64,000 bases of DNA from Nonomuraea sp. PA05 (GCF_008086045.1 NZ_VSEY01000023.1:124001-188000); one strand, 5' to 3'; positions 16,550 through 25,422 are shown, counted from the stretch's first letter. A program made the numbers and translations. The notes: generated from the letters alone by a model not told the origin.

Positions 16550-16577
16550 GGGCCCCACCGGGGTTCCGGCGGGGCCC
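16550..16577. terminator. strong hairpin between convergent genes
   Basis: GGGCCCC (16550-16556) pairs with GGGGCCC (16571-16577), and CCGG/CCGG pair inside with a GGTT loop and one A-C mismatch. It lies between the 14.8-kb gene and the MFS gene, which converge. Confidence 0.65.
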
Positions 16578-16582
16578 CTGGT

Positions 16583-17986
16583 TCAGACGGTCTCGTAGAC
16601 CTGCGCGTTCTCGGCGGGGACGGCCTTGCGGGCGCGCAGTCCCGTCGCCGAGATGGCCAGCCCGACCAGGGCCAGCACCAGCGACACCACGATCGCCGCG
16701 CGCAGCGAGCCGATGGACAGCGTCTCGCCGCCGCCCGAGGTGAGCACGGCGGTCACCACCGCCAGCACGATCGCGCCGCCGACCTGGCCGGAGGTGTTCA
16801 GCAGGCCGGAGGCCAGGCCCTGCTCGTCGTCGTCCACGCCGTTGGTGGCCTGGATGTTGAGCGAGGGGAACGACAGCGCGAACGCGATGCCCAGCAGGAT
16901 CATGCCGGGGATCACCATGCCGCCGAGGCTGGGGGTGCGGTCGATGCCGAGGAAGATCGCGTACCCGCTGGCCAGCGCGGCGGCGCCGATCACGATCAGC
17001 TTGCCGGTGCCGAACCGGTCGGCGAAGTCGCCCATCTTGGTGGAGGTGACGGCGACGAGCAGGCCGGCGGGCAGGAACGCCATGGCGGTGCCGAGTGCCG
17101 ACCAGCCGAGCAGGTTCTGGAAGTACTGCATGGCCACGAACTGGAAGGCCACGTACGAGCCCATGAGGATGAGCAGCCCCAGGTTGGCCCGCACGATGTG
17201 GCCGGAGCGCAGGATGCCCAGCCGCACCAGCGGGTGGCGGACGCGCAGTTCGGCGAGGACGAACAGGCCGAGCAGGACGGCGACGCCCACCAGCGAGCCG
17301 ATCGTCTGGAGCGAGGCCCAGCCGGCCTCGGGCGCCTGCACGACGGTGAAGACGAGCAGCAGCATCGACGCGGTGATCGTCACGGCGCCGACCAGGTCGT
17401 GACCGCCCTCGGCCCGCTCCTCCCGGCCCTTCGGCAGCACCGTCAACGCGGCCACCAGCGCGATCACGGCGACGGGCACCGGCATGAGCAGCGTCCACCG
17501 CCAGCCGATCTCGGTCAGCAAGCCGGACAGCACGAGGCCGAGTGAGTAGCCGCTGGCGCCGCAGGCGGTGAAGATGCTCAACGCCCTGTTGCGCTCCGGG
17601 CCCTCGGGAAAGGTCGTCGTGATGATCGACAAAGCGGCGGGCGCGGTGAACGCGGCGGCCACGCCCTTGATGAACCTGGCCGCGATCAGCAATCCGCCGT
17701 CGTCCACGACACCACCGAGCAACGACGCCACGGCGAAGACGCCGAGTGCGGCCAGGAACACCCTGCGCCGCCCCAGCAGGTCGGCGGTCCTGCCCCCGAG
17801 CAACAGAAGACCGCCATAGCCGAGCACGTAACCGCTGACAACCCATTGCAAGGACGACGTGGTCAGGCCCAGGTCGTGCTGGATGGCGGGGAGGGCGACT
17901 CCGACCATCGAGACGTCCAGGGCGTCAAGAAAGATCACTGCGCAGAGCACGGCGAGCGCGCCCCAGCGGGATGAGGAAGAGGACAT
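16583..17986 (-). CDS. MFS transporter, DHA2 (EmrB/QacA-like) drug:H+ antiporter
   Basis: A 467-residue polytopic protein with about 14 predicted transmembrane helices. It has motif A (GGRTADLLGRRR) after helix 2, an early Asp in LDALDVSMVGVALPAI, and a motif-C-like GASGYSLGLVLSG in helix 5. This fits the DHA2 group of proton-driven exporters. It is divergent from a MarR gene, with a repeated palindromic operator between them; that arrangement is typical of a self-regulated efflux pump. The exported compound is unknown. Confidence 0.87.
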   Translation of the reverse strand: MSSSSSRWGALAVLCAVIFLDALDVSMVGVALPAIQHDLGLTTSSLQWVVSGYVLGYGGLLLLGGRTADLLGRRRVFLAALGVFAVASLLGGVVDDGGLLIAARFIKGVAAAFTAPAALSIITTTFPEGPERNRALSIFTACGASGYSLGLVLSGLLTEIGWRWTLLMPVPVAVIALVAALTVLPKGREERAEGGHDLVGAVTITASMLLLVFTVVQAPEAGWASLQTIGSLVGVAVLLGLFVLAELRVRHPLVRLGILRSGHIVRANLGLLILMGSYVAFQFVAMQYFQNLLGWSALGTAMAFLPAGLLVAVTSTKMGDFADRFGTGKLIVIGAAALASGYAIFLGIDRTPSLGGMVIPGMILLGIAFALSFPSLNIQATNGVDDDEQGLASGLLNTSGQVGGAIVLAVVTAVLTSGGGETLSIGSLRAAIVVSLVLALVGLAISATGLRARKAVPAENAQVYETV

Positions 17987-18014
17987 GAGTCAGAACAATA
18001 CATGCACGCACATC

Positions 18015-18043
18015 TAATGCAAGTGCATTTAATGCCGTTGCAT
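18015..18043. promoter_or_regulatory. MarR operator, two repeats
   Basis: TAATGCAAGTGCAT (18015-18028) and TAATGCCGTTGCAT (18030-18043) are 14-bp repeats with a 15-bp period, each containing an ATGC-N4-GCAT inverted repeat. They fill the gap between the divergent MFS and MarR genes. Confidence 0.65.
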
Positions 18044-18073
18044 GAGTTTTCCCGAAGTGGTAACCTCCGCGAC

Positions 18074-18472
18074 ATGGACGAGCGGTTCGTGGTCGACACC
18101 TGGCACTACGTCCTGGCCAAACACGCCCAGGCCATGTGCAGGCTGGAGCGCGAGCTGGGCGACCGGCACGGCCTGGGGCCCAGCGAGTTCGAGGTGCTGG
18201 ATCGGATCGTGCACCACGACAGGAAGCTCCGTATCCAGGAGCTGTGCGAGGAAGTCCACCTCAGTCAGAGCGCGCTCTCGCGCGTGGTGGCCCGCCTGGA
18301 GAAGGCCGCGCTCGTCACGCGCGGCGTGTGCGACAGCGACAGACGGGGCGTGTTCGTCTGCATCACCGACGACGGGCGCGCCCGCCACGCCGAAGCCCTG
18401 CCGACGCAGCGGGCGGTGCTGGCCGAGGTGTTCGCCGACACCCCGGCCCCCACGGCCACTACTGTGCGGTGA
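18074..18472 (+). CDS. MarR-family regulator of the MFS pump
   Basis: A 132-residue winged-helix repressor. Core motifs are LGPSEFEVLDRIVHHD, LCEEVHLSQSALSRVVARLE (recognition helix) and RRGVFVCITDDGRARH (wing). ATG 18074 is chosen over the in-frame ATG at 18002, because the extra 24 codons lie in the operator region and do not look like protein. The 3' end overlaps the convergent deoA 3' end by 14 bp. It likely represses itself and the divergent pump and is released by a pump substrate. Confidence 0.85.
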   Translation: MDERFVVDTWHYVLAKHAQAMCRLERELGDRHGLGPSEFEVLDRIVHHDRKLRIQELCEEVHLSQSALSRVVARLEKAALVTRGVCDSDRRGVFVCITDDGRARHAEALPTQRAVLAEVFADTPAPTATTVR

Positions 18473-19739
18473 TCCGGTCGATGACGAGGGGCAACCGCTC
18501 CTCGACCGCCTCCCCCACCGAGTAACCGCCCTCCAACGCCTCCAGCGCCCGCTCGAAGCGGGACGTCTCGTCGGCGTGCAGCGTCATCAGCGGCTGCCCG
18601 GCCCGCACCAGATCCCCCGGCTTGGCGTGCAGCTCGATCCCGGCCCCGAACGAGACCGGATCCTCCTTGCGCGCCCGCCCGGCGCCGAGCCGCCAGGCGG
18701 CCAGCCCCACGGCGTACGCGTCCAGCCGGGTCAGCACCCCGGAGGCGGGCACCTCCACCGTCATCGTCTCGGCGGCCCTGGGCAGCAGCGCGTCCGGGTC
18801 ACCGCCCTGCGCGGAGATCATGCGCCGCCACGCGTCCATGGCCGAGCCGTCCTCCAGCGCCTTCTCCGGGTCCTTGCCCGAGGAGATCCCGGCGGCCTCC
18901 AGCATCTCCCGCGCCAGCCGTACGGTCAGCTCCACCACGTCGGCGGGCCCGCCACCGGCCAGCACCTCCACCGACTCGGCGACCTCCAGCGCGTTGCCCA
19001 CGGCCCGCCCCAGGGGCCGGTCCATGGCGGTCATCAGCGCGACGGTACGCACGCCCGCGTCCGTGCCGAGCGCGACCATGGTCTCGGCCAGCTCGCGAGC
19101 GGCCGGGACGGTCTTCATGAACGCCCCCGAGCCCACCTTCACGTCCAGGACCAGCGAACCCGTCCCTTCGGCGATCTTCTTCGACATGATCGACGAGGCG
19201 ATCAGCGGGATCGACTCGACGGTGCCGGTGACGTCCCGCAGCGCGTAGAGCTTCTTGTCGGCGGGCGCCAGCCCCGACCCCGCCGCGCACACCACGGCCC
19301 CGGCGGAGCGCAGCACGCCGAGCATCTCGTCGTTGGAGAGCGAGGCCCGCCAGCCGGGGATGGACTCCAGCTTGTCCAGAGTGCCGCCCGTGTGCCCCAG
19401 CCCCCGCCCGGAGAGCTGCGGCACGTACGCGCCGCACGCGGCCACCAGCGGAGCCAGCGGCAGCGTGATCTTGTCGCCGACGCCGCCCGTCGAGTGCTTG
19501 TCGGCCGTCGGCCGGTCGAGCGCCGACCAGTCCATGCGCTCGCCGGAGCGGATCATGGCCTGCGTCCAGTCGGCGATCTCGCGCCGGTCCATGCCGTTCA
19601 GCAGGATCGCCATGGCCAGCGCCGACATCTGCTCGTCGGCCACGTCGCCCCGCGTGTACGCGTCGATCACCCAGTCGATCTGGGCCGTGGCCAGCTCGCT
19701 CCGGTCGCGCTTGGCGCGGATGACCTCGATGGCGTCCAT
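18459..19739 (-). CDS. deoA: thymidine phosphorylase
   Basis: A 426-residue pyrimidine nucleoside phosphorylase: thymidine or deoxyuridine plus phosphate gives the base and deoxyribose-1-phosphate. Signatures are SGERMDWSAL, KHSTGGVGDK (phosphate site), SGRGLGHTGGTLDKLES and KVGSGAFMKT. The C-terminal domain is complete. The ATG at 19739 lies in the second copy of a 34-bp duplication. It is the last gene of the nucleoside uptake operon and starts 35 bp after cdd stops. Confidence 0.94.
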   Translation of the reverse strand: MDAIEVIRAKRDRSELATAQIDWVIDAYTRGDVADEQMSALAMAILLNGMDRREIADWTQAMIRSGERMDWSALDRPTADKHSTGGVGDKITLPLAPLVAACGAYVPQLSGRGLGHTGGTLDKLESIPGWRASLSNDEMLGVLRSAGAVVCAAGSGLAPADKKLYALRDVTGTVESIPLIASSIMSKKIAEGTGSLVLDVKVGSGAFMKTVPAARELAETMVALGTDAGVRTVALMTAMDRPLGRAVGNALEVAESVEVLAGGGPADVVELTVRLAREMLEAAGISSGKDPEKALEDGSAMDAWRRMISAQGGDPDALLPRAAETMTVEVPASGVLTRLDAYAVGLAAWRLGAGRARKEDPVSFGAGIELHAKPGDLVRAGQPLMTLHADETSRFERALEALEGGYSVGEAVEERLPLVIDRITAQ

Positions 19740-19788
19740 GTCACGCGCTCCCGCTGATCTCGACGGCGTCCATGTCACGCGCTCCTGC
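19721..19788. repeat. 34-bp tandem duplication at the cdd-deoA junction
   Basis: Units 19721-19754 and 19755-19788 differ at only a few positions. Each carries a stop, a purine-rich site (AGGAGC or GGGAGC) and an ATG on the minus strand. Confidence 0.93.
19741..19773 (-). other. 10-codon mini-ORF created by the duplication
   Basis: On the minus strand an ATG at 19773, 1 nt past the cdd stop, opens MDAVEISGSA and stops at 19743-19741, 1 nt before the deoA ATG. It is a near copy of the deoA start (MDAIEV). AGGAGC lies 7 nt upstream. Translation is inferred. Confidence 0.55.
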
Positions 19789-20170
19789 TGAGGTCCTGCG
19801 GCCCGAACGCGTACGGCAGGATCTCGGCCATGCGCTTCGGCCCGTCCTCCGTCTCGACCAGCAGCTCCTCGCCGCCGAACTCGTACAGGAGCTGACGGCA
19901 GCGCCCGCACGGCATCAGCAGCTCACCGTGACCGTCCACGCAGGTGAACGCCACCAGCCTGCCGCCGCCCGAGCGCTGCAACGCCGAGACCAGGCCGCAC
20001 TCGGCGCACAGGCCCAGGCCGTAGGAGGCGTTCTCGACGTTGCAACCCGTGACGATGCGGCCGTCGTCCACCAGCGCGGCCGCGCCGACGGGGAACTTGG
20101 AGTACGGCGCGTACGCGTGCCGCATGGCCTCGGCCGCCTCGTCCCTGAGGCCGTTCCAGTCGATGTTCAA
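19775..20170 (-). CDS. cdd: cytidine deaminase
   Basis: A 131-residue homotetrameric-type cytidine deaminase converting (deoxy)cytidine to (deoxy)uridine. The zinc site is CAECG (with catalytic Glu) and PCGRCRQ; substrate residues are in GCNVENASYG. The start is a TTG at 20170 overlapping the upstream permease stop (TTGA), giving the usual N-terminus with DEAAEAMRHAYAPYSKFPVG. The reading frame stays open far upstream, but that is a shadow of the permease. Confidence 0.93.
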   Translation of the reverse strand: MNIDWNGLRDEAAEAMRHAYAPYSKFPVGAAALVDDGRIVTGCNVENASYGLGLCAECGLVSALQRSGGGRLVAFTCVDGHGELLMPCGRCRQLLYEFGGEELLVETEDGPKRMAEILPYAFGPQDLSRSA

Positions 20171-21435
20171 TGTTGTTCCCCCCGGCGGTAGACGACGCCG
20201 TCGGCCTTGGGCATCCGCAGGCGCTGGGAGGCGACCAGGAGCACGAGCAGCGTGAGCACGTGTGGCGTGATGAAGACGAACTCGTTCGGCAACTGGTCGA
20301 CGGTCAGCCAGAGCCAGAACAGGATGACCGCGCCCAGGGCGGCCACGGCCATCAGGGTGTACCGCTTGGTCTCCCGCCCCGCCAGATCTGTCGTCATGAG
20401 CCTGCGCACCTGGAGGCCCACATAGATCAGCAGCAGCACCGCGCCGAACAGGAAGAACGTGGTGACGGCGGTGGAGCTGCGCAGTTGCAGGCCGTCGGCG
20501 TAGCCGAACAGCGAGGCTCCGGCGGCGAGCCCGCCGGGCCGCCAGTTGCCGAAGATCATCGCGGCCAGGCCGATGAAGCCGCGCCCCGCCGTCTGCCCCT
20601 CGACGTACTTGGTGGAGACGAAGACCAGGAACACGCCGCCGAGCCCGGCCAGCGCGCCGGAGACGACCACCGCGATGTACTTGATCAGGTAGACGTTGAC
20701 GCCCAGCGACTCGGCCGCCCACGGGTTCTCGCCCGCCGAGCGCAGCCGCAGGCCGAACGAGGTGCGCCAGAGCACGAAGTACGTCAGCGGCAGCAGCAGC
20801 ACCGCCAGGAGCACCAGGATGTTGATCTCGTGCGTGAGCCCGCGCACGATTCCGGCCACGTCGGACAGCAGGAACCAGTGCGTGCTCTCCAGCTTGCCGA
20901 GCAGGTCGGGGCCGTCGGAGAACACCGGCAGGCTGGGCGTCCACGTCTCCCCCGTGATGGCGGGCGAGGTGGTGATGCCCGCGCCCGCCTCCGCCGCCGG
21001 GGTGCCCTCCTTGTAGAGGACCTCCGACAGGAAGCGGGTGATGCCGGGGCCGAGCAGGTTGATGGCGACGCCGCTGATGATGTGGTCGACGCCGAAGGTG
21101 ACGGTCGCGATCGCGTGCAGCAGCCCGCCGAGCGCGCCGCCGATCAGCCCGGCGGCCAGCGCGGCCACGGGACCCCACTGGTAGCCGGCCCAGCCAGCGA
21201 ACCAGGTGCCGAGCACCATCATGCCTTCGAGGCCGATGTTGACCACGCCGGCCCGCTCGGCCCACAGGCCGCCGAGCCCGGCCAGGCCGATCGGCACCGC
21301 GAGCAGCAGGGCGGCGGCGAACGTGCCGGAGGAGGTGATGTCGGTCTCGCCGGACACGACCCGCACCAGCGACATCACCAGGATGAGCGCGGCGACGCCG
21401 ATGAGCGTCAGATGGTACTTGCCGACCCGGGTCAT
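20167..21435 (-). CDS. nucleoside ABC transporter permease 2
   Basis: A 422-residue inner-membrane permease of the BPD_transp_2 class (NupQ/YufQ-like). It has about ten hydrophobic segments and the motifs GLWAERAGVVNIGLEGMM and GVNVYLIKY. It pairs with the permease just upstream to form the channel of a BMP-family nucleoside importer. The start overlaps the upstream stop by 4 nt and its stop overlaps the cdd TTG, so the whole stretch is translationally coupled. Confidence 0.9.
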   Translation of the reverse strand: MTRVGKYHLTLIGVAALILVMSLVRVVSGETDITSSGTFAAALLLAVPIGLAGLGGLWAERAGVVNIGLEGMMVLGTWFAGWAGYQWGPVAALAAGLIGGALGGLLHAIATVTFGVDHIISGVAINLLGPGITRFLSEVLYKEGTPAAEAGAGITTSPAITGETWTPSLPVFSDGPDLLGKLESTHWFLLSDVAGIVRGLTHEINILVLLAVLLLPLTYFVLWRTSFGLRLRSAGENPWAAESLGVNVYLIKYIAVVVSGALAGLGGVFLVFVSTKYVEGQTAGRGFIGLAAMIFGNWRPGGLAAGASLFGYADGLQLRSSTAVTTFFLFGAVLLLIYVGLQVRRLMTTDLAGRETKRYTLMAVAALGAVILFWLWLTVDQLPNEFVFITPHVLTLLVLLVASQRLRMPKADGVVYRRGEQH

Positions 21436-22574
21436 GCGTTCACCTCAACCGGTGTGTTCCTGCCGAGCTGCTGGGCGGCGCGCCGCTCTTCGAGCCTGAG
21501 CGCGATCCGGTTCGTCACCTCGTTGGCCACCACGACCAGCAGGACGATCGTGCCCTGGATGATCGTGATGACGGACGGCGGGATGTCGGCGAACTGCAGC
21601 GCGCCCTGCGCCCGGTCCAGGAACGCGAACAGCAGCGCGGCGATCGCGATGCCGACGGGCTTGTTCCGGCCGAGCAGCGCCACCGCGATGCCGAGGAAGC
21701 CCAGGCCCGCAGTGAAGTTGGAGTTGTAGGCGCCCCTGTCGCCGAGGATCTCGGGCAGCCCGATGAGCCCGGCGATCGCCCCGGACAGCACCATCGCGGA
21801 GATCACCATCTTCTTCGGGTTGACGCCTGAGGCGAGGGCGGCGGGGCCGTTGAGCCCGCTGGCCTTGATGTTGAAGCCGAAGCGGGTGCGTTCCAGCACC
21901 ACCCAGATCGCCACGCCGAGCACGATGGCCACGATGAGGAAGCCCCACAGGCCGCCGCCCCTGGTCGGCGGGAGCAGCCCGAACCCGTCGAACAGGAAGT
22001 TCAGGTCGGGAAACATGGCCGAGTCGGGCAGTTCCGGCGTGGACACGGTGAGCTCGCCCTCCGCGCGCTGTCCCGCGAAGGGCCCGCGGACCAGGAAGGC
22101 CGCCAGGTTGATCGCGATGTAGTTCAGCATGATCGTGGAGATGACCTCGTTCACGCCCCTGGTCACCTTCATGATGGCAGGGATGAGCGCGTACAGGCCG
22201 CCGACCAGCGCCGCGACCACAATGATCACCGTGATCTGGAGAGGCGCGGGCGCCGTGAACGTGGAGCCCACGTAGGCGGCGCAGATGGCCGCGATCCGGT
22301 ACTGGCCCTCGACGCCGATGTTGAAGAGGTTCATGCGGAAGCCGACGGCCACCGCCAGACCGGCGATGAACAGCGGCACCGCGCGGTTGAGGAAGGTCGC
22401 GATCGAGTTCGACTGCGCCCGCGCGGCCTCGCCGAAGTCGAAGAGCGCGGTGAGCGCGGTGAGAGGTTCGCCACCGGCGATGATGATCGCCACGCTGCAG
22501 ATCGCGATCGCCAGGATGACGGCGACGACGGCGCCGGCGACGGTGAGCAGCGCCCGGTTGAGCCCGGCGGGCAT
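21432..22574 (-). CDS. nucleoside ABC transporter permease 1
   Basis: A 380-residue permease (NupP/YufP-like) with about ten membrane segments. The family signature GFRMNLFNIGVEGQYRIAA follows helix 2, and VTRGVNEVISTIMLNYIAI is in the middle. ATG 22574 is favoured over the GTG at 22577 because GGAG sits 5 bp upstream of it; the ATG overlaps the ATPase stop as TGATG. It forms a heterodimer with the next permease. Confidence 0.9.
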   Translation of the reverse strand: MPAGLNRALLTVAGAVVAVILAIAICSVAIIIAGGEPLTALTALFDFGEAARAQSNSIATFLNRAVPLFIAGLAVAVGFRMNLFNIGVEGQYRIAAICAAYVGSTFTAPAPLQITVIIVVAALVGGLYALIPAIMKVTRGVNEVISTIMLNYIAINLAAFLVRGPFAGQRAEGELTVSTPELPDSAMFPDLNFLFDGFGLLPPTRGGGLWGFLIVAIVLGVAIWVVLERTRFGFNIKASGLNGPAALASGVNPKKMVISAMVLSGAIAGLIGLPEILGDRGAYNSNFTAGLGFLGIAVALLGRNKPVGIAIAALLFAFLDRAQGALQFADIPPSVITIIQGTIVLLVVVANEVTNRIALRLEERRAAQQLGRNTPVEVNA

Positions 22575-24118
22575 CACGTCTCCTCAGTGCCGGCGATGGC
22601 GCCGGTCATGTAACCGCCCAGCCGTTCGGGCGTGATGTCGGAAGGGTCGAGCGCGGCCACCAGCCGCCCCCGGTAGATCACCTGGATGGTGTCGGACAGC
22701 CCGATCAGCTCGTCCAGGTCCGCCGAGATGAGCAGCACCGCGAGCCCGGCGGCGCGGGCGTTGCGCAGGTGGTCCCAGATGGCCGCCTGGGCGCCGACGT
22801 CCACGCCGCGGGTGGGGTGGGCGGCGATGAGGAAGGCGGGCTCGCCGCTCATCTCGCGGCCCACGATCAGCTTCTGCTGGTTGCCGCCGGACAGGGCCAG
22901 GGCGAGAGTGTCCACGCCGGGCGTGCGCACGTCGTAGTCGCGGACGATGCGCTCGGTGTCGGCCTTGGACGCGCGCCGGTTGACCCAGATGCCGCTGCGG
23001 GCGGGCTTCCTGGTCTGGTGGCCGAGCACCCGGTTCTCCCACAGCGACGCCTCCAGGAGCAGGCCCTGGCGGTGGCGGTCCTCGGGGATGTAGCCGATGC
23101 CGGACTCGCGGCGCCTGAGCGTGGACCAGGTGCTGATGTCCTGGCCGGCGAGCTCGATGCGGCCCTGCGCGGGCCGGATGCCCATGATGGCCTCGATCAG
23201 CTCGGACTGGCCGTTGCCCTCGACGCCGGCGATGCCGAGGATCTCACCCTGGTGAATGTCGAACGAGACGTCGTCGAGGAGCAGGCGTTCGCCCTCGCCC
23301 GGCATGGTGAGCTCGGCGACCTTCAGGGTGACGACGTCGGTCACGGTGGACTCGCGGGTCTCGGGCGTGGGCAGCTCGCTGCCCACCATCAGCTCGGCGA
23401 GCTGCCGCGCGGTGACCTCGGACGGGTTCACGCTGGCGACGGTGGTGCCGCGCCGGATCACGGTGATCGCGTCGGCGATGTCGAGCACCTCGTCGAGCTT
23501 GTGCGAGATGAAGATGACCGTCAGGCCTTCGGCCTTCAGCTCGCGCAGGTTCTGGAAGAGCTCCTCGACCTCCTGCGGCACCAGAACGGCCGTCGGCTCG
23601 TCGAGGATGAGGATGCGGGCGCCGCGGTAGAGGACCTTGAGGATCTCCACGCGCTGGCGGTCGCCGACGCCGAGGCCCTCGACGAGCTTGTCGGGGTCGA
23701 CGCGCAGGCCGTGGGTCTCGGCCAGCTCGACGATGCGCCGGCGGGCGGCGGCCGTGTCGAGGGTGCCGATCCGGGTCGGCTCGGCCCCGAGGACGATGTT
23801 CTCCAGGACGGTGAAGTTGTCGGCGAGCATGAAGTGCTGGTGCACCATGCCGATCCCGACCGCGATGGCGTCGCTCGGCGTGCGGAAGCTGACCTCCGTG
23901 CCGTTGACCTTGATCGTTCCCTCGTCCGGCTTCTGCATGCCGTAGAGGATCTTCATCAGGGTGGATTTGCCCGCGCCGTTCTCCCCGACGATGGCGTGCA
24001 CCGTGCCGGGCTGGACGGTGATGCGGATGTCGTGGTTCGCGACGACACCGGGGAAACGCTTGGTGATGCCCTCCAGCTCTACGGCGGGTTTCACCGTGGC
24101 CAGGGTGTCAGCACTCAT
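22574..24118 (-). CDS. nucleoside ABC transporter ATP-binding protein (two ABC domains)
   Basis: A 514-residue tandem ATPase as in sugar and nucleoside importers. The first domain has Walker A GENGAGKSTLMK, a signature region GLGVGDRQRVEILK and Walker B ILILDEPTAVL. The second is degenerate: GVEGNGQSELIE for Walker A, LSGGNQQK as signature, and AHPTRGVD where Walker B ends. One degraded site is normal here. AGGAG lies before the ATG. It follows the substrate-binding lipoprotein with a hairpin between them. Confidence 0.93.
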   Translation of the reverse strand: MSADTLATVKPAVELEGITKRFPGVVANHDIRITVQPGTVHAIVGENGAGKSTLMKILYGMQKPDEGTIKVNGTEVSFRTPSDAIAVGIGMVHQHFMLADNFTVLENIVLGAEPTRIGTLDTAAARRRIVELAETHGLRVDPDKLVEGLGVGDRQRVEILKVLYRGARILILDEPTAVLVPQEVEELFQNLRELKAEGLTVIFISHKLDEVLDIADAITVIRRGTTVASVNPSEVTARQLAELMVGSELPTPETRESTVTDVVTLKVAELTMPGEGERLLLDDVSFDIHQGEILGIAGVEGNGQSELIEAIMGIRPAQGRIELAGQDISTWSTLRRRESGIGYIPEDRHRQGLLLEASLWENRVLGHQTRKPARSGIWVNRRASKADTERIVRDYDVRTPGVDTLALALSGGNQQKLIVGREMSGEPAFLIAAHPTRGVDVGAQAAIWDHLRNARAAGLAVLLISADLDELIGLSDTIQVIYRGRLVAALDPSDITPERLGGYMTGAIAGTEET

Positions 24119-24152
24119 TTCGCCTCTCCTACAGGGGGCGGGATAGACAGAA

Positions 24153-24176
24153 GGCCCGAAGTCGGGACTCCGGGCC
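24153..24176 (-). terminator. intercistronic hairpin (attenuator)
   Basis: GGCCCG (24153-24158) pairs with CGGGCC (24171-24176), with AGTC/GACT pairing inside. It lies in the 81-bp gap after the substrate-binding protein gene and could lower expression of the transporter body or protect the 3' end of the lipoprotein message. Confidence 0.5.
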
Positions 24177-24199
24177 CTCCGCTGTCTCTCTTACCCCGA

Positions 24200-25270
24200 T
24201 TACGGCTTGGCAGGAACCGTGATTTTGCCGTCGACGATGTCCTTCTTGGCAGCGTCGAGCTTGTCCTTGATGTCGTCGATCTCGCCGCCCGTGGTGGACA
24301 GGCCCACGCCGTCGACCTTCAGGTCGTACGTGGTGTCCGTGCCGCCCTTGGCGCCGCCCTGGAAGGCCTTGATGAACTCGAACACGCCGACGTCGACGCG
24401 CTTGAGCATCGAGGTCATGATCACCGACTGCAGGTCGGTCTCCTTGACCGTCTGGCGCTGGTCGGAGTCGACGCCGATGGCCTTCTTCTTGGCCGCGGCC
24501 GCCGCCTGGAACACGCCGAGGCCGGAGTCGCCGGAGGCGTGGTAGACGATGTCCGCGCCGTCCTGGTACATCTTCTCGGCCGCGACCTTGCCCTTGTCGG
24601 GGGCCTTGAAGCCGGAGAAGTCACCGTTGGGGGTGAGGTACTTGACGTCGATCTTGGCGTCCGCCTTGACCGACTTCACGCCCGCCACGAAGCCCGCCTC
24701 GAACTTCTTGATCAGGTCGCTCTCGACGCCGCCGACGAAGCCGACGTGGCCGGACTCCGCCTTGGTCGCCGCGGCGACGCCCGCCAGGTAGGAGCCCTGC
24801 TCCTCGGCGAACAGCAGGCCGGTCACGTTGGGCGCGTTGGAGGCCGAGTCGACGATCGCGAACTGGATGTCGGGGTACTCCTCCGCCGCCTTCTTGACGT
24901 CCTCGGCGTAGGCGAAGCCGACCCCGATGATCGGGTTGTAGCCGGCGTCCGCGAGCTGGCGGAGCAGGTCGCCGCGGTTGGAGCCGTCAGCGGACGGGCT
25001 GAGCTCCTTGATCTCCGCGCCGAGGTCCGTCTTGGCCTTCTCCAGGCCGGCGTAGGCCGAGTCGTTGAAGGACTTGTCACCACGCCCGCCGACGTCGAAC
25101 GCGAGACCCACCTTGAGGTCGCTCTTCGGCGCCTCGCTGCTCGCCGCGCCGGTCGGCTCCTGGCTGGCTGCCGTGGTCCCCCCACCGCCGCCACCGCAGG
25201 CGGCCGCCGCCATGAGCAGTACGCCGGCGACCGAGCCGAGCGCCACCTTGTTGAATCGCTTGCCGAGCAA
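24200..25270 (-). CDS. BMP-family nucleoside-binding lipoprotein
   Basis: A 356-residue lipoprotein, the extracytoplasmic receptor of the importer. The signal peptide ends at VLLMAAAAC, followed by a Gly/Ser/Thr linker. The Bmp/PnrA fold shows KVGLAFDVGGRGDKSFNDSA written in part as VGGRGDKSFNDSA, plus GVGFAYAEDVKKAA and HVGFVGGVES. TTG 25270, with GGGAG 5 bp upstream, gives a normal signal peptide; the longer frame to 25369 adds an Arg/Lys-rich stretch and is less likely. It is the first gene of the uptake-catabolism operon. Confidence 0.9.
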   Translation of the reverse strand: MLGKRFNKVALGSVAGVLLMAAAACGGGGGGTTAASQEPTGAASSEAPKSDLKVGLAFDVGGRGDKSFNDSAYAGLEKAKTDLGAEIKELSPSADGSNRGDLLRQLADAGYNPIIGVGFAYAEDVKKAAEEYPDIQFAIVDSASNAPNVTGLLFAEEQGSYLAGVAAATKAESGHVGFVGGVESDLIKKFEAGFVAGVKSVKADAKIDVKYLTPNGDFSGFKAPDKGKVAAEKMYQDGADIVYHASGDSGLGVFQAAAAAKKKAIGVDSDQRQTVKETDLQSVIMTSMLKRVDVGVFEFIKAFQGGAKGGTDTTYDLKVDGVGLSTTGGEIDDIKDKLDAAKKDIVDGKITVPAKP

Positions 25271-25340
25271 GGCGACTCCCTTCCGTTTCCCCGCCGCCGA
25301 TTTGGTCGCAGGCGCGACAGAACGTACGGCACCTGCACGG

Positions 25341-25369
25341 AAGATAGTTGCTTGACCAGGGACAACCAA
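25341..25369 (-). promoter_or_regulatory. possible promoter of the nucleoside operon
   Basis: On the minus strand TTGGTT (25369-25364) and TATCTT (25346-25341) are 17 bp apart, about 70 bp before the lipoprotein start. The match to the consensus is moderate. Confidence 0.35.
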
Positions 25370-25422
25370 ACCGGGACACAGGGTCGCAACCGCTCCGTTA
25401 CCGACATCACTCGCGTCCGTGA

